DNA from: Bacteroidota bacterium
Lineage (GTDB): Bacteria; Bacteroidota; Bacteroidia; B-17B0; Aurantibacillaceae
Assembly (NCBI GenBank): GCA_025362395.1
Contig: JANYGK010000035.1
Location: forward strand, 1-64,000
Reading direction: 5' to 3'
DNA length: 64,000 bases
Shown here one piece after another: positions 7,432 to 17,044 of the stretch. The translations under genes and the position numbers were made by a program. Each line of letters opens with the position of its first letter. The stretch's first letter is position 1. The notes under the pieces were generated by a model. That model was not told where the DNA came from and searched no databases. It saw nothing but the letters and a program-made list of their open reading frames with translations.

Positions 7432-9588
7432 ATGAGTGTTTTAGAAAAAATTCGCAGCAAAACCGGGCTTCTGGTTGGAATTATTGGATTAGCCCTGGTT
7501 ATTTTTATTTTAGAAAGTTTATTAGGCTCCGGTAGCGCGCTTTTTTCAAATAATGATACATTGGTTGGTAAAATCGGCAGCGATAATATTGATTATACGG
7601 CCTTTAGCTCAAAAGTAAATGAGCAGATCATGCAGATCCAGCAATCGAATCCGAATACAACTATTGATGAAAAAACAAAAGAACAGATCATTGATCAGGT
7701 TTGGAACCAAATGATCAATGAGCGTCTCATCAAAACACAATATAAAAAAATAGGTATTTCAGTGTCTGATGAAGAGCTGTATGACCTCATGTTAGTCCAT
7801 CCTCACCAATATGTTATTCAACAATTAACGGATCAGCAAACCGGTAAAGTGTATGAAGGATTTGCCCGTCCTGACGGCTCATTGGACGTAGTGAAATTAA
7901 ATCAGTGGGTTGGGCAAATGAATGCTGATCAGGAAAAATTCTGGAAACAATTGGAGACTTCTATTTCTGATTTACGTACCGTTGAAAAATATAATTTACT
8001 GATCAAAAAAGGAATGTATGTAACAACCGCCGAAGCAAAGGATGCGTTTATTAATCAAACCAAACAGGTAAACGTAAGTTTCGTCATGAAGCGGTATGCA
8101 ACTGTTTCTGACTCTACGGTAAAAGTAACTGAGGAAGATATTAATAATTACTATAATAAACATAAAGGAGATTATAAATTATCTGAAACAACCCGTAAAA
8201 TTGAATATGTATCTTATGATGTAATGCCTTCTAAATTAGATTACGATGCTATCAGCAAAGATGCCATGCGCGTAGTAGAGGAGTTTAAAGGAAAAACGAC
8301 TAAAGAAGATTCAGCTTATATAGCACAGGAAAGTGAAGGCGGGCAGGTTATGATTTCGGGGTATACTAAAAAGAATATGATTATATCTGATTCTACAGTA
8401 TTTACAGCACCTAAAGGAACGGTTTACGGGCCTTATACGGAAGGTACTTTTATTAAAGTTTATAAATTAACCAATATAAAATCTATAGCAGATTCGGCAA
8501 AAGTACGTCATATTCTTATTGGCTTACAAAGCCCTAAAACACAGAAACAACGTACACCGGCTGTTGCAAAACGTGTAGCAGACAGCTTACTGACGTTGAT
8601 AAAAGAGAAAAAAGTAACATTTGATACATTGGTAAAAACAATGTCTGACGATTTAGGCTCAATTGATAAAGGCGGCGATTACGGTTGGTTTGATGAAAAT
8701 AAAGGGTTTGTTGATCCTTTTAAAAATGCGGGTTTAGAAGGTGCTGTAGGTAATATTAAAGTTGTACCTACACAATTCGGTTTCCATATTATAGAAGTAT
8801 TAGGTGTATCTAAAACACGCCATAACTCTTATACAGTAGCGCAAATTACCAAATTAATTTCTCCAAGCTCTGAAACAAACCAGGAGTACTATAAACTGGC
8901 AACCGATTTTGCCGGAAAAAACCAAAATTCTGAATCCTTTAATAAAGAAATGGAAGCTGCAAAATTAAATAAGCGGATTGCTGAAAACATAAAAGAAAGC
9001 GATAAAAATTTACCGGGTCTTGATGGCGCAAAAGATTTGGTACGTTGGATGTATAAATCAAAAAAGGGTGACGTATCGCAAGTGTTTGAATTTAAAGACC
9101 GTTATATTGTAGCTAATTTAGTTGGTATTAAAGAAAAAGGAGTTGCTCCTTTGGACGAGGTAAAAGATGATGTGACGATGAAAGCGATTCGTGATAAAAA
9201 AGCGGAACAGTTTATGGCTGAATTTAATACAAAAGCAGGCTCTTCAAAATCGATAGATGATATTGCCGGTAAAATGAATCAATCGACGGAAAAGGCGGAG
9301 AATCTGACTTTTTCATCTTATAACGTTGCCGCTATCGGCCGTGAAGATGCTTTAACAGGAACAGCAACCGCTATGAAAACAGGGGCTGTCAGCAAAGCTA
9401 TTAAAGGTGATAATGGAGTATTTGTAGTAAATGTAACTTCAGTAAATGAAGGAACTTTACCTAAAGATTTCAAAAACAAACAAAAAGAAATGGAACAAGC
9501 TTCAGCCGGGCGTGTGGATTATGAATTGTATGATGCATTAAAAGATAAAGCAAACATTGAGGATCACAGAGGGAAATTTGATTTCTAA
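7432..9588 (+). CDS. PpiD-like periplasmic peptidyl-prolyl isomerase/chaperone
   Basis: A 718-residue membrane-anchored foldase. One N-terminal membrane helix (about 14-34, LLVGIIGLALVIFILESLL) is followed by a SurA-like N-terminal chaperone domain (about 45-190). A parvulin domain (about 360-470, starting VRHILIGLQ and ending QFGFHIIEVLG) comes next, and then a long C-terminal extension with a second parvulin-like stretch. It would act on proteins emerging into the periplasm, including outer-membrane proteins. ATG at 7432 is chosen because a promoter box occupies the alternative upstream start. It ends at a clear terminator. Confidence 0.9.
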   Translation: MSVLEKIRSKTGLLVGIIGLALVIFILESLLGSGSALFSNNDTLVGKIGSDNIDYTAFSSKVNEQIMQIQQSNPNTTIDEKTKEQIIDQVWNQMINERLIKTQYKKIGISVSDEELYDLMLVHPHQYVIQQLTDQQTGKVYEGFARPDGSLDVVKLNQWVGQMNADQEKFWKQLETSISDLRTVEKYNLLIKKGMYVTTAEAKDAFINQTKQVNVSFVMKRYATVSDSTVKVTEEDINNYYNKHKGDYKLSETTRKIEYVSYDVMPSKLDYDAISKDAMRVVEEFKGKTTKEDSAYIAQESEGGQVMISGYTKKNMIISDSTVFTAPKGTVYGPYTEGTFIKVYKLTNIKSIADSAKVRHILIGLQSPKTQKQRTPAVAKRVADSLLTLIKEKKVTFDTLVKTMSDDLGSIDKGGDYGWFDENKGFVDPFKNAGLEGAVGNIKVVPTQFGFHIIEVLGVSKTRHNSYTVAQITKLISPSSETNQEYYKLATDFAGKNQNSESFNKEMEAAKLNKRIAENIKESDKNLPGLDGAKDLVRWMYKSKKGDVSQVFEFKDRYIVANLVGIKEKGVAPLDEVKDDVTMKAIRDKKAEQFMAEFNTKAGSSKSIDDIAGKMNQSTEKAENLTFSSYNVAAIGREDALTGTATAMKTGAVSKAIKGDNGVFVVNVTSVNEGTLPKDFKNKQKEMEQASAGRVDYELYDALKDKANIEDHRGKFDF

Positions 9589-9607
9589 ATTTATATAATA
9601 ATTACTT

Positions 9608-9640
9608 AAAAGCCCTGCATACACATGCGGGGCTTTTTTT
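9608..9640 (+). terminator. intrinsic terminator after the PpiD-like gene
   Basis: An 11-bp stem aagccctgcat / atgcggggctt (one G-T wobble) with a 4-base loop, followed by seven T. It ends the coaX-to-foldase run before the permease gene. Confidence 0.88.
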
Positions 9641-9652
9641 ATAAATTTAGGA

Positions 9653-10456
9653 ATGAATTTCAATCAATTACTTAATAATTACGGACTTTTTACAATTTTA
9701 GTAATTGCCGTTTTTGCTTTCATTGCCGGCTTTATTGATTCAATTGTGGGCGGAGGCGGCTTAATTCAGTTGCCTGCATTGTTAATAGCATTCCCAACAA
9801 TACAATTACCGCTTTTATTCGGCACCAATAAAATAGCAGCTTTATCGGGTACAGCTATTTCAACGTATAAATATTCAAAACGGATTAAGTTTAATTTTAA
9901 ATTGTTGTTTGTTATTGCGACCTGTTGTTTTGTGTCGTCCTTTATAGGTGCAAAGCTTATAAGCCATATAAATAGTAATACACTAAAACCTATCATATTA
10001 ATTATACTGATTGTGATAGTAGTTTATACTTTTTTGAAAAAGAATATGGGGGCTATAGAAACCAAATCTTTATCATTGAACAAACAAATGCTGTATGGTT
10101 CTTTAATTGGGTTGGTAGTTGGGTTTTATGACGGTTTTTTTGGTCCGGGAACAGGAAGTTTTTTTGTATTGGGTTTTGTAGTGATCCTTGGGTTTGAATT
10201 TGTAAAAGCATCGGCTTATGCTAAAGTGGTTAACTGTGTTACTAATATTTCTGCCTTAATTGTTTTTGTGAAAGAAGGCTATTACATTTTGCCTTTAGCC
10301 GTTTTAATGGCTGTATTTAATATCATTGGCAGTTACATTGGCAGCCACATGGCACTTAAAAGAGGAAATGAATTCGTTCGTATTATTTTTTTAGTAATAG
10401 TAACAATTATGATCTTAAAATTTGGTTACGATGTGGTTTCTCCGTGGTTTAATTAA
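9653..10456 (+). CDS. TSUP (TauE/SafE) family permease
   Basis: A 267-residue inner-membrane protein with about eight hydrophobic helices. It carries the duplicated TSUP signature: first half GFIDSIVGGGGLIQLPALL (about 27-45), second half GFYDGFFGPGTGSFFV (about 156-171). Family members export or import small sulfur-containing or organic anions; the substrate here is unknown. It begins 13 bases after a terminator and appears to be a single-gene unit. Confidence 0.9.
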   Translation: MNFNQLLNNYGLFTILVIAVFAFIAGFIDSIVGGGGLIQLPALLIAFPTIQLPLLFGTNKIAALSGTAISTYKYSKRIKFNFKLLFVIATCCFVSSFIGAKLISHINSNTLKPIILIILIVIVVYTFLKKNMGAIETKSLSLNKQMLYGSLIGLVVGFYDGFFGPGTGSFFVLGFVVILGFEFVKASAYAKVVNCVTNISALIVFVKEGYYILPLAVLMAVFNIIGSYIGSHMALKRGNEFVRIIFLVIVTIMILKFGYDVVSPWFN

Positions 10457-10537
10457 TAATAGAATCCTAAAAGCGACTAAATGATTTGTAGCAAGCACCT
10501 GCTATAAAAATGTTCTAATTTCGACATCTATAAAAGT

Positions 10538-11083
10538 ATGATGAAGAAAGTAGAATTATTACAGGTTCCTGACGAATTGGTCATGAACAAAATTTATTTG
10601 ATCAGGGACCAAAAGGTAATGCTGGATAGAGACTTGGCGGAATTGTATGGTGTTGAAACTAAACGGTTAAAGGAAGCTGTAAAAAGAAATCTGAATCGTT
10701 TTCCCGAAGATTTCATGTTTGAATTAACAGAACTTGAATTGAAAAATTGGAGGACGCAATTTGCGTCCTCCAATTCGGCTAAGATGGGTTTGCGCTATAA
10801 GCCCTTTTGTTTTACGGAGCAGGGAGTTGCTATGTTATCAAGTGTTTTAAACAGTGAAAAGGCAATTACCGTAAACATTCAAATTATCCGGATTTTTACA
10901 CGCATCAGAAAAATGCTTACAGATAATACGGAGATTCGATGGATCATTGAAGAGCTAAGAACAAAAACAGAAAATAATACTAAAAACATTGAAGTCGTTT
11001 TTCAGTATTTAGACGAGCTGTTAGATAAAAAAGAAAACACAAAACTAAAGGAGCAGATCGGGTATAAGATGTCTAAAAAATAA
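10538..11083 (+). CDS. ORF6N-domain DNA-binding protein
   Basis: A 181-residue protein with the ORF6N domain (about 8-100: IYLIRDQKVMLDRDLAELYGVETKRLKEAVKRN, then the FTEQGVAML segment). The domain is common in phage regulators and in stand-alone genes of Bacteroidota and is thought to bind DNA. A charged C-terminal helix region (about 120-181) ends the protein. It stands alone between the permease and the convergent transglutaminase-like gene. A 29-base perfect palindrome lies within the coding sequence (10746-10774). Regulatory targets are unknown. Confidence 0.88.
   Translation: MMKKVELLQVPDELVMNKIYLIRDQKVMLDRDLAELYGVETKRLKEAVKRNLNRFPEDFMFELTELELKNWRTQFASSNSAKMGLRYKPFCFTEQGVAMLSSVLNSEKAITVNIQIIRIFTRIRKMLTDNTEIRWIIEELRTKTENNTKNIEVVFQYLDELLDKKENTKLKEQIGYKMSKK
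10746..10774. repeat. perfect 14-bp inverted repeat inside the ORF6N gene
   Basis: Bases 10746-10759 (attggaggacgcaa) are the exact reverse complement of 10761-10774, with one central base. In the reading frame it encodes NWRTQFASSN, between the two conserved blocks of the ORF6N domain. In RNA it would form a very stable hairpin with almost no loop. Confidence 0.9.
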
Positions 11084-11093
11084 TACCATTACA

Positions 11094-13232
11094 CTATTTC
11101 TTTTTTTTTGGTTTTGTTAATTCTCTTTTGTAGCGATCTGCCCGCTTTATAGATAATTTTACGTCTCTTAAATCAAAAACAATAGATTTGTTTGCATGTT
11201 TAAATCCTGTTTTTAAATCGTCATTTACTTTGTAATGCCGGTAGCGTTCTTCACTATTTTCAATATTGACAGCAAGCAAGGCATTGTTTTGTTTTATTTT
11301 TAAATAAGCTAATCCATACAGCATAGTTGCCATTTTAGGATAATTATCTGCCACCCAACAAAAATCATAATCGCAGTCTTTTATAATCAGTTCGCGGTAT
11401 TGTTCCAACGCATCATAACTCAAATCTTTGGCTTTTAAAAGCTCTCTGTTGTCTGCTAAACATTCTCTTTGGAGTTTTGTTTTAAGTTTTATTAGAGACG
11501 TAATATTTTTAAATAATACAAAGGCTTCTTCTGAAGGATTGTAAATAATATTATTTAAATCATTTGCATAGCGGAACTCAAATGCAGGAATGTTTTTGCG
11601 AATATCAATTACCACCTTTTTGTAATTATCTTTTCTTAATCTACGCAGGGTTGCGCCTTTTACAAATGGTTTAATAATAGAATCATGTTGTTTAACCTGT
11701 TGCCAGATGTTAAGTGATAAATGTTCCATAATTGAATCATAAGCCTGTTTTTTTACTCTTATGTTATTTACTAAAGAGTCAAGCTGCGTTTCTTTTTTTG
11801 CCAAATCGTTTTTAATGGCTGCAAGTATTTTTTCAGGATATGGCTTTAATTTATCAATTTTTAAATTGATCTTAAAGTGACTTATATTTTTGGCTTTTTT
11901 TAAATAATTGTTAGCATAGGCTTCGCCTTGGGATAACATTTTATTGAAATTTCGGGTATGATAAAGTGTTGCTTTTACCTTTTGAGAAACAAATAATGTA
12001 TGGCCTTTATTTTCCGTGAGTAATAAAGACATTTTCCTTTTATTCTTCTTTTTGTGCAACATCACAAAAACAGAAATATTTTTTTTGCATTGCTGTAAAT
12101 CTAACCGCGCGTTAGTATAATATATTTTTGCGCTGTCTATAAATTGTATTCTATTTAATGAGTCCTTTTCTGAGTAAGCTTCACCTAAATTTATGTTACC
12201 TAAAGCTGTTTCGCAGTAAGATGTTATAAACCGGTTTCGTTTATTAAAACTGAGGCTTGTTTCATTCAATGCTTTTAGTTTTTCTTTTTTCGATAACATT
12301 ATATACGTATCACACTCAGTACATTCTGTACCTTGCCTGTTTTGCGATTTCAATACACTATCCGTTAAATAGTAGTAGGCGCTGTCAGTTTCCAGGTCAC
12401 GAAATGTTTTGCTGCTGCCTAAATTCCAAGTGCGACTATCAGAAATGTGTGTAAGCCCAAATACGGCAGGTTCACTTAAATAATAATTTTTATTAATACC
12501 TTTTATAAATGCCCGATGTGTTTTAATAGGTAAGCGTGCTATGCGCGCACGAAGTATCCTGTTAAAGAATCTTGGTTTGTAATAGAAAATAGGTACTGTA
12601 TATTCATTGCCGCAAATAGATTTCATTTTATGGCGATATCTGTTTCTTATCTTTTTCTTTTTTAGTTTTTCAGGATGCTTTTCAAACCATCTTGTAATCC
12701 ATTTCCCCATGGCTGTCAACTTATAATCGATTTCGCCAATACTCCAAGTAGCATCATATAGGTACCATAAGTTGTCCAGTTTTACCGCGTTCCAGGCATG
12801 GTTATGGCCGTAAAGCGAATCGCCGACATCAAAAAAGTCATCTTTAGCATAACCGTAAACCGTTACGTTTGTGATTCCTGCCAACATACATAAGGTATCC
12901 ATTAAGTTGGAATAACCTAAACAAATAGTTCGTTTTGTTTTTAAAATGCGTTTAATGCTACCCGGAATTGATGCCGTAGGAGAATAAAATTCGTTATAAT
13001 CATATTTAATGTTTAAGGTAACCCATGTAAAAATGGCATCAAATTTTTCTTGATCGCCTGTTTTGTTTTTTATGAGTTTTTTTACAAGAAGTTCTGCATT
13101 GTTATCTTCTTGTCTATGCAGTTTTATGTCTTTTTTATTGTAGGGTAAAATGCCGTCATCAGTTACCGCTTGACAAAACAATATATTTACCCTAGAGATA
13201 AAAATTATAAGATATGTAATAAAACGTATTAT
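11094..13232 (-). CDS. secreted transglutaminase-like protein, start codon not canonical
   Basis: About 700 residues. The N-terminal part carries a transglutaminase-type cysteine protease fold with the expected triad: Cys in TICLGYSNL, His in GHNHAWNAV and Asp in YLYDATWS. The remainder is a long helical, TPR-like region. Counting from the TTG at 13181 gives MFCQAV, which has no signal peptide. The frame stays open upstream to a stop at 13245-13247 and encodes IIRFITYLIIFISRVNILFCQA, a convincing signal peptide. It contains no ATG, GTG or TTG before its end. I place the start tentatively at ATA 13232 or 13229. Function of the secreted product is unknown. Confidence 0.75.
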   Translation of the reverse strand: MIRFITYLIIFISRVNILFCQAVTDDGILPYNKKDIKLHRQEDNNAELLVKKLIKNKTGDQEKFDAIFTWVTLNIKYDYNEFYSPTASIPGSIKRILKTKRTICLGYSNLMDTLCMLAGITNVTVYGYAKDDFFDVGDSLYGHNHAWNAVKLDNLWYLYDATWSIGEIDYKLTAMGKWITRWFEKHPEKLKKKKIRNRYRHKMKSICGNEYTVPIFYYKPRFFNRILRARIARLPIKTHRAFIKGINKNYYLSEPAVFGLTHISDSRTWNLGSSKTFRDLETDSAYYYLTDSVLKSQNRQGTECTECDTYIMLSKKEKLKALNETSLSFNKRNRFITSYCETALGNINLGEAYSEKDSLNRIQFIDSAKIYYTNARLDLQQCKKNISVFVMLHKKKNKRKMSLLLTENKGHTLFVSQKVKATLYHTRNFNKMLSQGEAYANNYLKKAKNISHFKINLKIDKLKPYPEKILAAIKNDLAKKETQLDSLVNNIRVKKQAYDSIMEHLSLNIWQQVKQHDSIIKPFVKGATLRRLRKDNYKKVVIDIRKNIPAFEFRYANDLNNIIYNPSEEAFVLFKNITSLIKLKTKLQRECLADNRELLKAKDLSYDALEQYRELIIKDCDYDFCWVADNYPKMATMLYGLAYLKIKQNNALLAVNIENSEERYRHYKVNDDLKTGFKHANKSIVFDLRDVKLSIKRADRYKRELTKPKKKK

Positions 13233-13246
13233 AGATTGATCTTTCT

Positions 13247-13286
13247 AAGAAAAAAAAACCTGCCCGAAGCTATAATTCCGGCAGGT
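13247..13286 (-). terminator. terminator of the mks operon
   Basis: On the minus strand a stem formed by 13258-13264 and 13280-13286 (acctgcc/ggcaggt), extended by three pairs after a C-C mismatch, is followed by a run of about ten T. It lies 25 bases after the mksB stop and also covers the leader of the transglutaminase-like gene. Confidence 0.75.
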
Positions 13287-13310
13287 GTAAATAATCTCAT
13301 AAACAAATAA

Positions 13311-16300
13311 TTAAGCTTCTACTTCTGTAACAATACTTGGGAAGATCCTTACGTTGTTATTTTCTTCTCTTCTGAATTGGTAGGTGAATTTATAATGCGC
13401 CTCCAAGCCCGATTTATTTGGCAGACCGTTGATCATCATAATATTCCTGTTTTTTGCAAAACGTAATAACTCACGTAAGTAGTGAGCGGAGATTTGTCCC
13501 ACTTCATCAATAATGCAATGCACTTTAAAATCAGTGCTGCCGCGGTGCGACGACTCTTTAATGAATACGTGCAACAAGGTAATGTAAATAATAGCTTTCA
13601 CTAAAATATCTGTACCTGTACTGCCGATGCTGTCAATTTTATGTGTCCAGCCCGTTTCGTTCATTCCTTCTTTAATATTAAAACGTAACTCGAACAAATC
13701 CTGTAATCTGATCTCTTCCTGTTCCTGTTCTTTAATGGCGGTGCGAAGCTGGTCTAATAATTTAACGGCACGTGTACTGATCTCTTTATTTTTATGAGTG
13801 GCGAAATCCGTGTTAAATAAACCTTCGTTGTATACCAATCCATTTTCTTCACGAAATTCCTGGATACGCTTTAATAATTTGTAAACTTTATTGTCAGAAT
13901 CTTCTAAACGAATTTTAATGAACTCAATTAACTTAGATTCTTCAAATTCCGCTTTTTTGAAATCCTCCGCAATCAAAGTAATGATGTGCTGAATTTTATC
14001 TTTTTGTCCGCTCAACTCTTTTACTTTAGTTGCAATACTGTCTGTTACCAAGCCAATTTGTGTAGCAGTTTCAGCAATCGATAATTCAATTTTATTTTCA
14101 TTTATAAATGAACGTAAGTTCTGCGCAAAGCGTTCGTATTCGCCTTGTGTAGCATCATTGCGAATAATAAAGTTAAAGTGATTATCGAGTCTGAATTTAC
14201 CCGCAAACTCATTTACGTAACGCTGGAACGCGCCATACTCTTCATTAAAATGCGAATCATTCTTTAAGAGTTGTGTACACAAGTCCATCACACTATAATT
14301 GGTTTTCTTAGGTTCTGCTCTTTCAATAATGTCAGCGTATTTATTAAATACCGGTGTTTCACGGAAATTTTTTGTAAAATAATTGATCCCGTTATTAAAC
14401 TCGATCAGTTCTTCTTCCAGTGTGCGTTTTTGCTTATTCAGCTCCATGCGGCGCACATTATATTTACGGGCAATCTCTTCTAACTCCGTGCTTAAATCAT
14501 TTGCCGATTTTACATACTCTTCTTTCTTTTGAATTAAGTCAGGTAATTTATCAAAGATCTCACGCTTGTCTTTTAAATAATCGCTTACAATTTGTGAGTA
14601 CTGATCAATTTCTTTTAAAGCTTCCTGTAATTCTTTAATACGCGTATCAATTTTTTTGATCTCTTTACTGTCAACTCCTTTTTCTTTAAAGTTCGATTCT
14701 TTTTCGTTGCTTAAAGACGTTTCTTTTTCTTCGTATTCTTTAACCTGGTTTTTCTTTTCAACTTCCAACTCGCTGATCTCTGTTTCCTGCCTGTTTTTAA
14801 GATCCGCTAAACGCTCGTCGTTAAACGTTTTCAGCTTATCTAATTGGTTATTGAAATCGTTGAGGATGTTATTTTTATTTTTATTTAAAATAGCTAACTC
14901 TTCTTCAATAAAATTAATTTTTTGTTTGTTTCCGGTTAACGAGTCTTCTACTTCTGAGCTTGCACGTTGTTTCCAGTCTTCAATTTCAAGAATTAGTTTT
15001 TTCTCGCGTTTTTCTGCAAGCTCCAAAGAGTAATTCAATACCTTCAAATCTTCTTTTAATTCGCCTAATTGCTTTCCGAATTTATCGGCAGCAACCATTT
15101 TCTCTTCGTTATTAGCGGTTTGAAATTGATTTAAAGACTCCTCCAGGTCACGAATTAATGCCAGGCGTTCATTTTTCTCAAACTGGTATTCTTCAATGGT
15201 TTTAGAAACTACATTTACGCCGTCTAGTTTTAAATTTAACCCGTAAAATGAAACACCTTTATCTTCTGATTTAGTAGGATTTAAATCGGTACGGAATAAT
15301 AATTCTTCGTTAACAACCTTGCCAATCGTGGTATGCCAGTCTTTTACGTTTTTCTCTAAATACCCGTATAGCGCATCATGCTGAACATTTAATTTTTCTT
15401 CAATCGTTTTAATTTCCGTCTTCAAACGGATAATTTCATTATTGGTTTTTTGAATCTGGTTAGATAAAGATCCTTTTAATCTTTGTTCTAAATTTTCCCA
15501 TTCTTTTTGATTGGTTTGAACCAGGTTCGATTTAATAGCTCTCTCCGATTTATTTTTATAATTGATCGCTCTTAATTCTGCCAATTCAGTTTCCTGCGCT
15601 TTTATTTCCGTTTCATAAAAACGAGTGTTACGAATTACTTTTTCCTCCGCTTTTAATTCATTGAATTCAATTTGTTTTGCTGTTACTTCCGCGTTGAGGT
15701 TTACTAACGAATCTTCACGTTTTTGTTTTAACTCAGCATCTTTTTTACTGAATTCATTTTTTTGAAGTAACTGTAATTCATTATAATGATTAAAGATCTC
15801 GCCTGTCTTTGAATTGATCTTATTAATATAAGCCGTTTTATCGTTACGTAATTGCTCAATTAATGAGGAATATTTCATCTCAATGTTCTGTACATTCGAT
15901 GTTAAGGATTCATATTCACGACGTGCAATATTAAAATCAACTTGTAGTTTCTCACGCTCAGCATTTTTTTCAACAGCCTGCTCAATATTTTTTTCTTTGT
16001 ATTCTTTTAGTTTTTTATTGGCTTCACGAATCGTTCTGTCATAGTAACCGATCTCTTCACGAACGTCTTTTTGCTTTTCTTCTAAATTTATTTTTTGATT
16101 CTCGTTCGCATCCGCTAATTTCTCAATTTCTTCTTCTTTTTCTTTGGATGCTTTTATAACTGTTTCATTTTGTGTCTCGGCATAACGCAAGCTGCTGCCA
16201 AGCTTATCAGCCATTTCCATTTGGGCGCCTTTAAGCATGTGCACTTGGTCGTACTTTTTATCAATGAACTCAATTAACTGCTGAGACTCTTTTTTTAAAT

Positions 16301-16994
16301 ACGTTTCAATGTCCGAATATTTTTCATTGAACTGGCGTAACTGGCGCTCTACCTGCTCCAGCTTAATAGAACTGTTTTCGGTTGTTAATGAGTTCGCAAT
16401 AAAATCTTTAATAAAGCGACTGTCAATACTGCTTTTAGAGCTTAAGAAAACGTTGGTGATTGATTTAGGAATGTTCTGATATTTCTCATTCCCTTTAAGG
16501 ATGTGGAATTTAGTTAATGATTTATCTGTTTCCGTTCCGTACAATACATTACGGTAACGCTCAAACGTATCAATCTGGTTAGAAATAAAAATTCCTCTTT
16601 TTTCGAATCCTGAAATAACTTCTTTAATTTTAAGAGCCTCATCATTTTCATTGAAAAAATAATCAGGGTTAAATGCGGCATCCACAAAACGAAACACCAG
16701 TTTATTATGACGGTATACAATCACAAAAAAGGGTTTGTCTTCCGTGCTGATCTCATAAATTAAATATGAGTTCTCATAACGGAAATAATGTTCTTCAAAT
16801 GGCTTTTGCGACGCTGAAATCCCTAAACCACGACTGTTAGCGCTGTAAAAGAATAATATCGCACGTTGCAAAGAGGTTTTACCAAAGTTATTAGTTCCTA
16901 CGAAACACGTATTCCCGCTTAATTCAATATCTGCGTACTTAATGTTCGCAATATTGATCTGTACAATTCTATTTAATATTCTTACGTTTTCCAT
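13311..16994 (-). CDS. mksB: MukB/MksB-like condensin ATPase
   Basis: A 1227-residue SMC-like ATPase. The N-terminal head has the Walker A motif GTNNFGKTS (33-41). A very long charged coiled coil runs from about 230 to 1000, broken near its middle by a hinge-like region. The C-terminal head has the signature STGTDILVKAI (from about 1125) and Walker B CIIDE with D1163 and E1164, followed by IMMINGLPN. This end pattern matches MukB more than SMC or Rad50. With MksF and MksE it should form a ring that entraps or extrudes DNA. It is the last gene of a four-gene operon. No JetD/MksG nuclease gene is adjacent, so a chromosome-organising role is more likely than Wadjet defence. Confidence 0.85.
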   Translation of the reverse strand: MENVRILNRIVQINIANIKYADIELSGNTCFVGTNNFGKTSLQRAILFFYSANSRGLGISASQKPFEEHYFRYENSYLIYEISTEDKPFFVIVYRHNKLVFRFVDAAFNPDYFFNENDEALKIKEVISGFEKRGIFISNQIDTFERYRNVLYGTETDKSLTKFHILKGNEKYQNIPKSITNVFLSSKSSIDSRFIKDFIANSLTTENSSIKLEQVERQLRQFNEKYSDIETYLKKESQQLIEFIDKKYDQVHMLKGAQMEMADKLGSSLRYAETQNETVIKASKEKEEEIEKLADANENQKINLEEKQKDVREEIGYYDRTIREANKKLKEYKEKNIEQAVEKNAEREKLQVDFNIARREYESLTSNVQNIEMKYSSLIEQLRNDKTAYINKINSKTGEIFNHYNELQLLQKNEFSKKDAELKQKREDSLVNLNAEVTAKQIEFNELKAEEKVIRNTRFYETEIKAQETELAELRAINYKNKSERAIKSNLVQTNQKEWENLEQRLKGSLSNQIQKTNNEIIRLKTEIKTIEEKLNVQHDALYGYLEKNVKDWHTTIGKVVNEELLFRTDLNPTKSEDKGVSFYGLNLKLDGVNVVSKTIEEYQFEKNERLALIRDLEESLNQFQTANNEEKMVAADKFGKQLGELKEDLKVLNYSLELAEKREKKLILEIEDWKQRASSEVEDSLTGNKQKINFIEEELAILNKNKNNILNDFNNQLDKLKTFNDERLADLKNRQETEISELEVEKKNQVKEYEEKETSLSNEKESNFKEKGVDSKEIKKIDTRIKELQEALKEIDQYSQIVSDYLKDKREIFDKLPDLIQKKEEYVKSANDLSTELEEIARKYNVRRMELNKQKRTLEEELIEFNNGINYFTKNFRETPVFNKYADIIERAEPKKTNYSVMDLCTQLLKNDSHFNEEYGAFQRYVNEFAGKFRLDNHFNFIIRNDATQGEYERFAQNLRSFINENKIELSIAETATQIGLVTDSIATKVKELSGQKDKIQHIITLIAEDFKKAEFEESKLIEFIKIRLEDSDNKVYKLLKRIQEFREENGLVYNEGLFNTDFATHKNKEISTRAVKLLDQLRTAIKEQEQEEIRLQDLFELRFNIKEGMNETGWTHKIDSIGSTGTDILVKAIIYITLLHVFIKESSHRGSTDFKVHCIIDEVGQISAHYLRELLRFAKNRNIMMINGLPNKSGLEAHYKFTYQFRREENNNVRIFPSIVTEVEA

Positions 16995-17044
16995 TTCTAT
17001 TTATTTTTGCCGTTAAAGCGGCTCTTCATGTGTTATTGAATCTA

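Noticed and set aside
10538-11083. Prophage remnant suggested by the ORF6N domain
   Set aside because: No other phage genes are nearby; stand-alone ORF6N genes are common in Bacteroidota.
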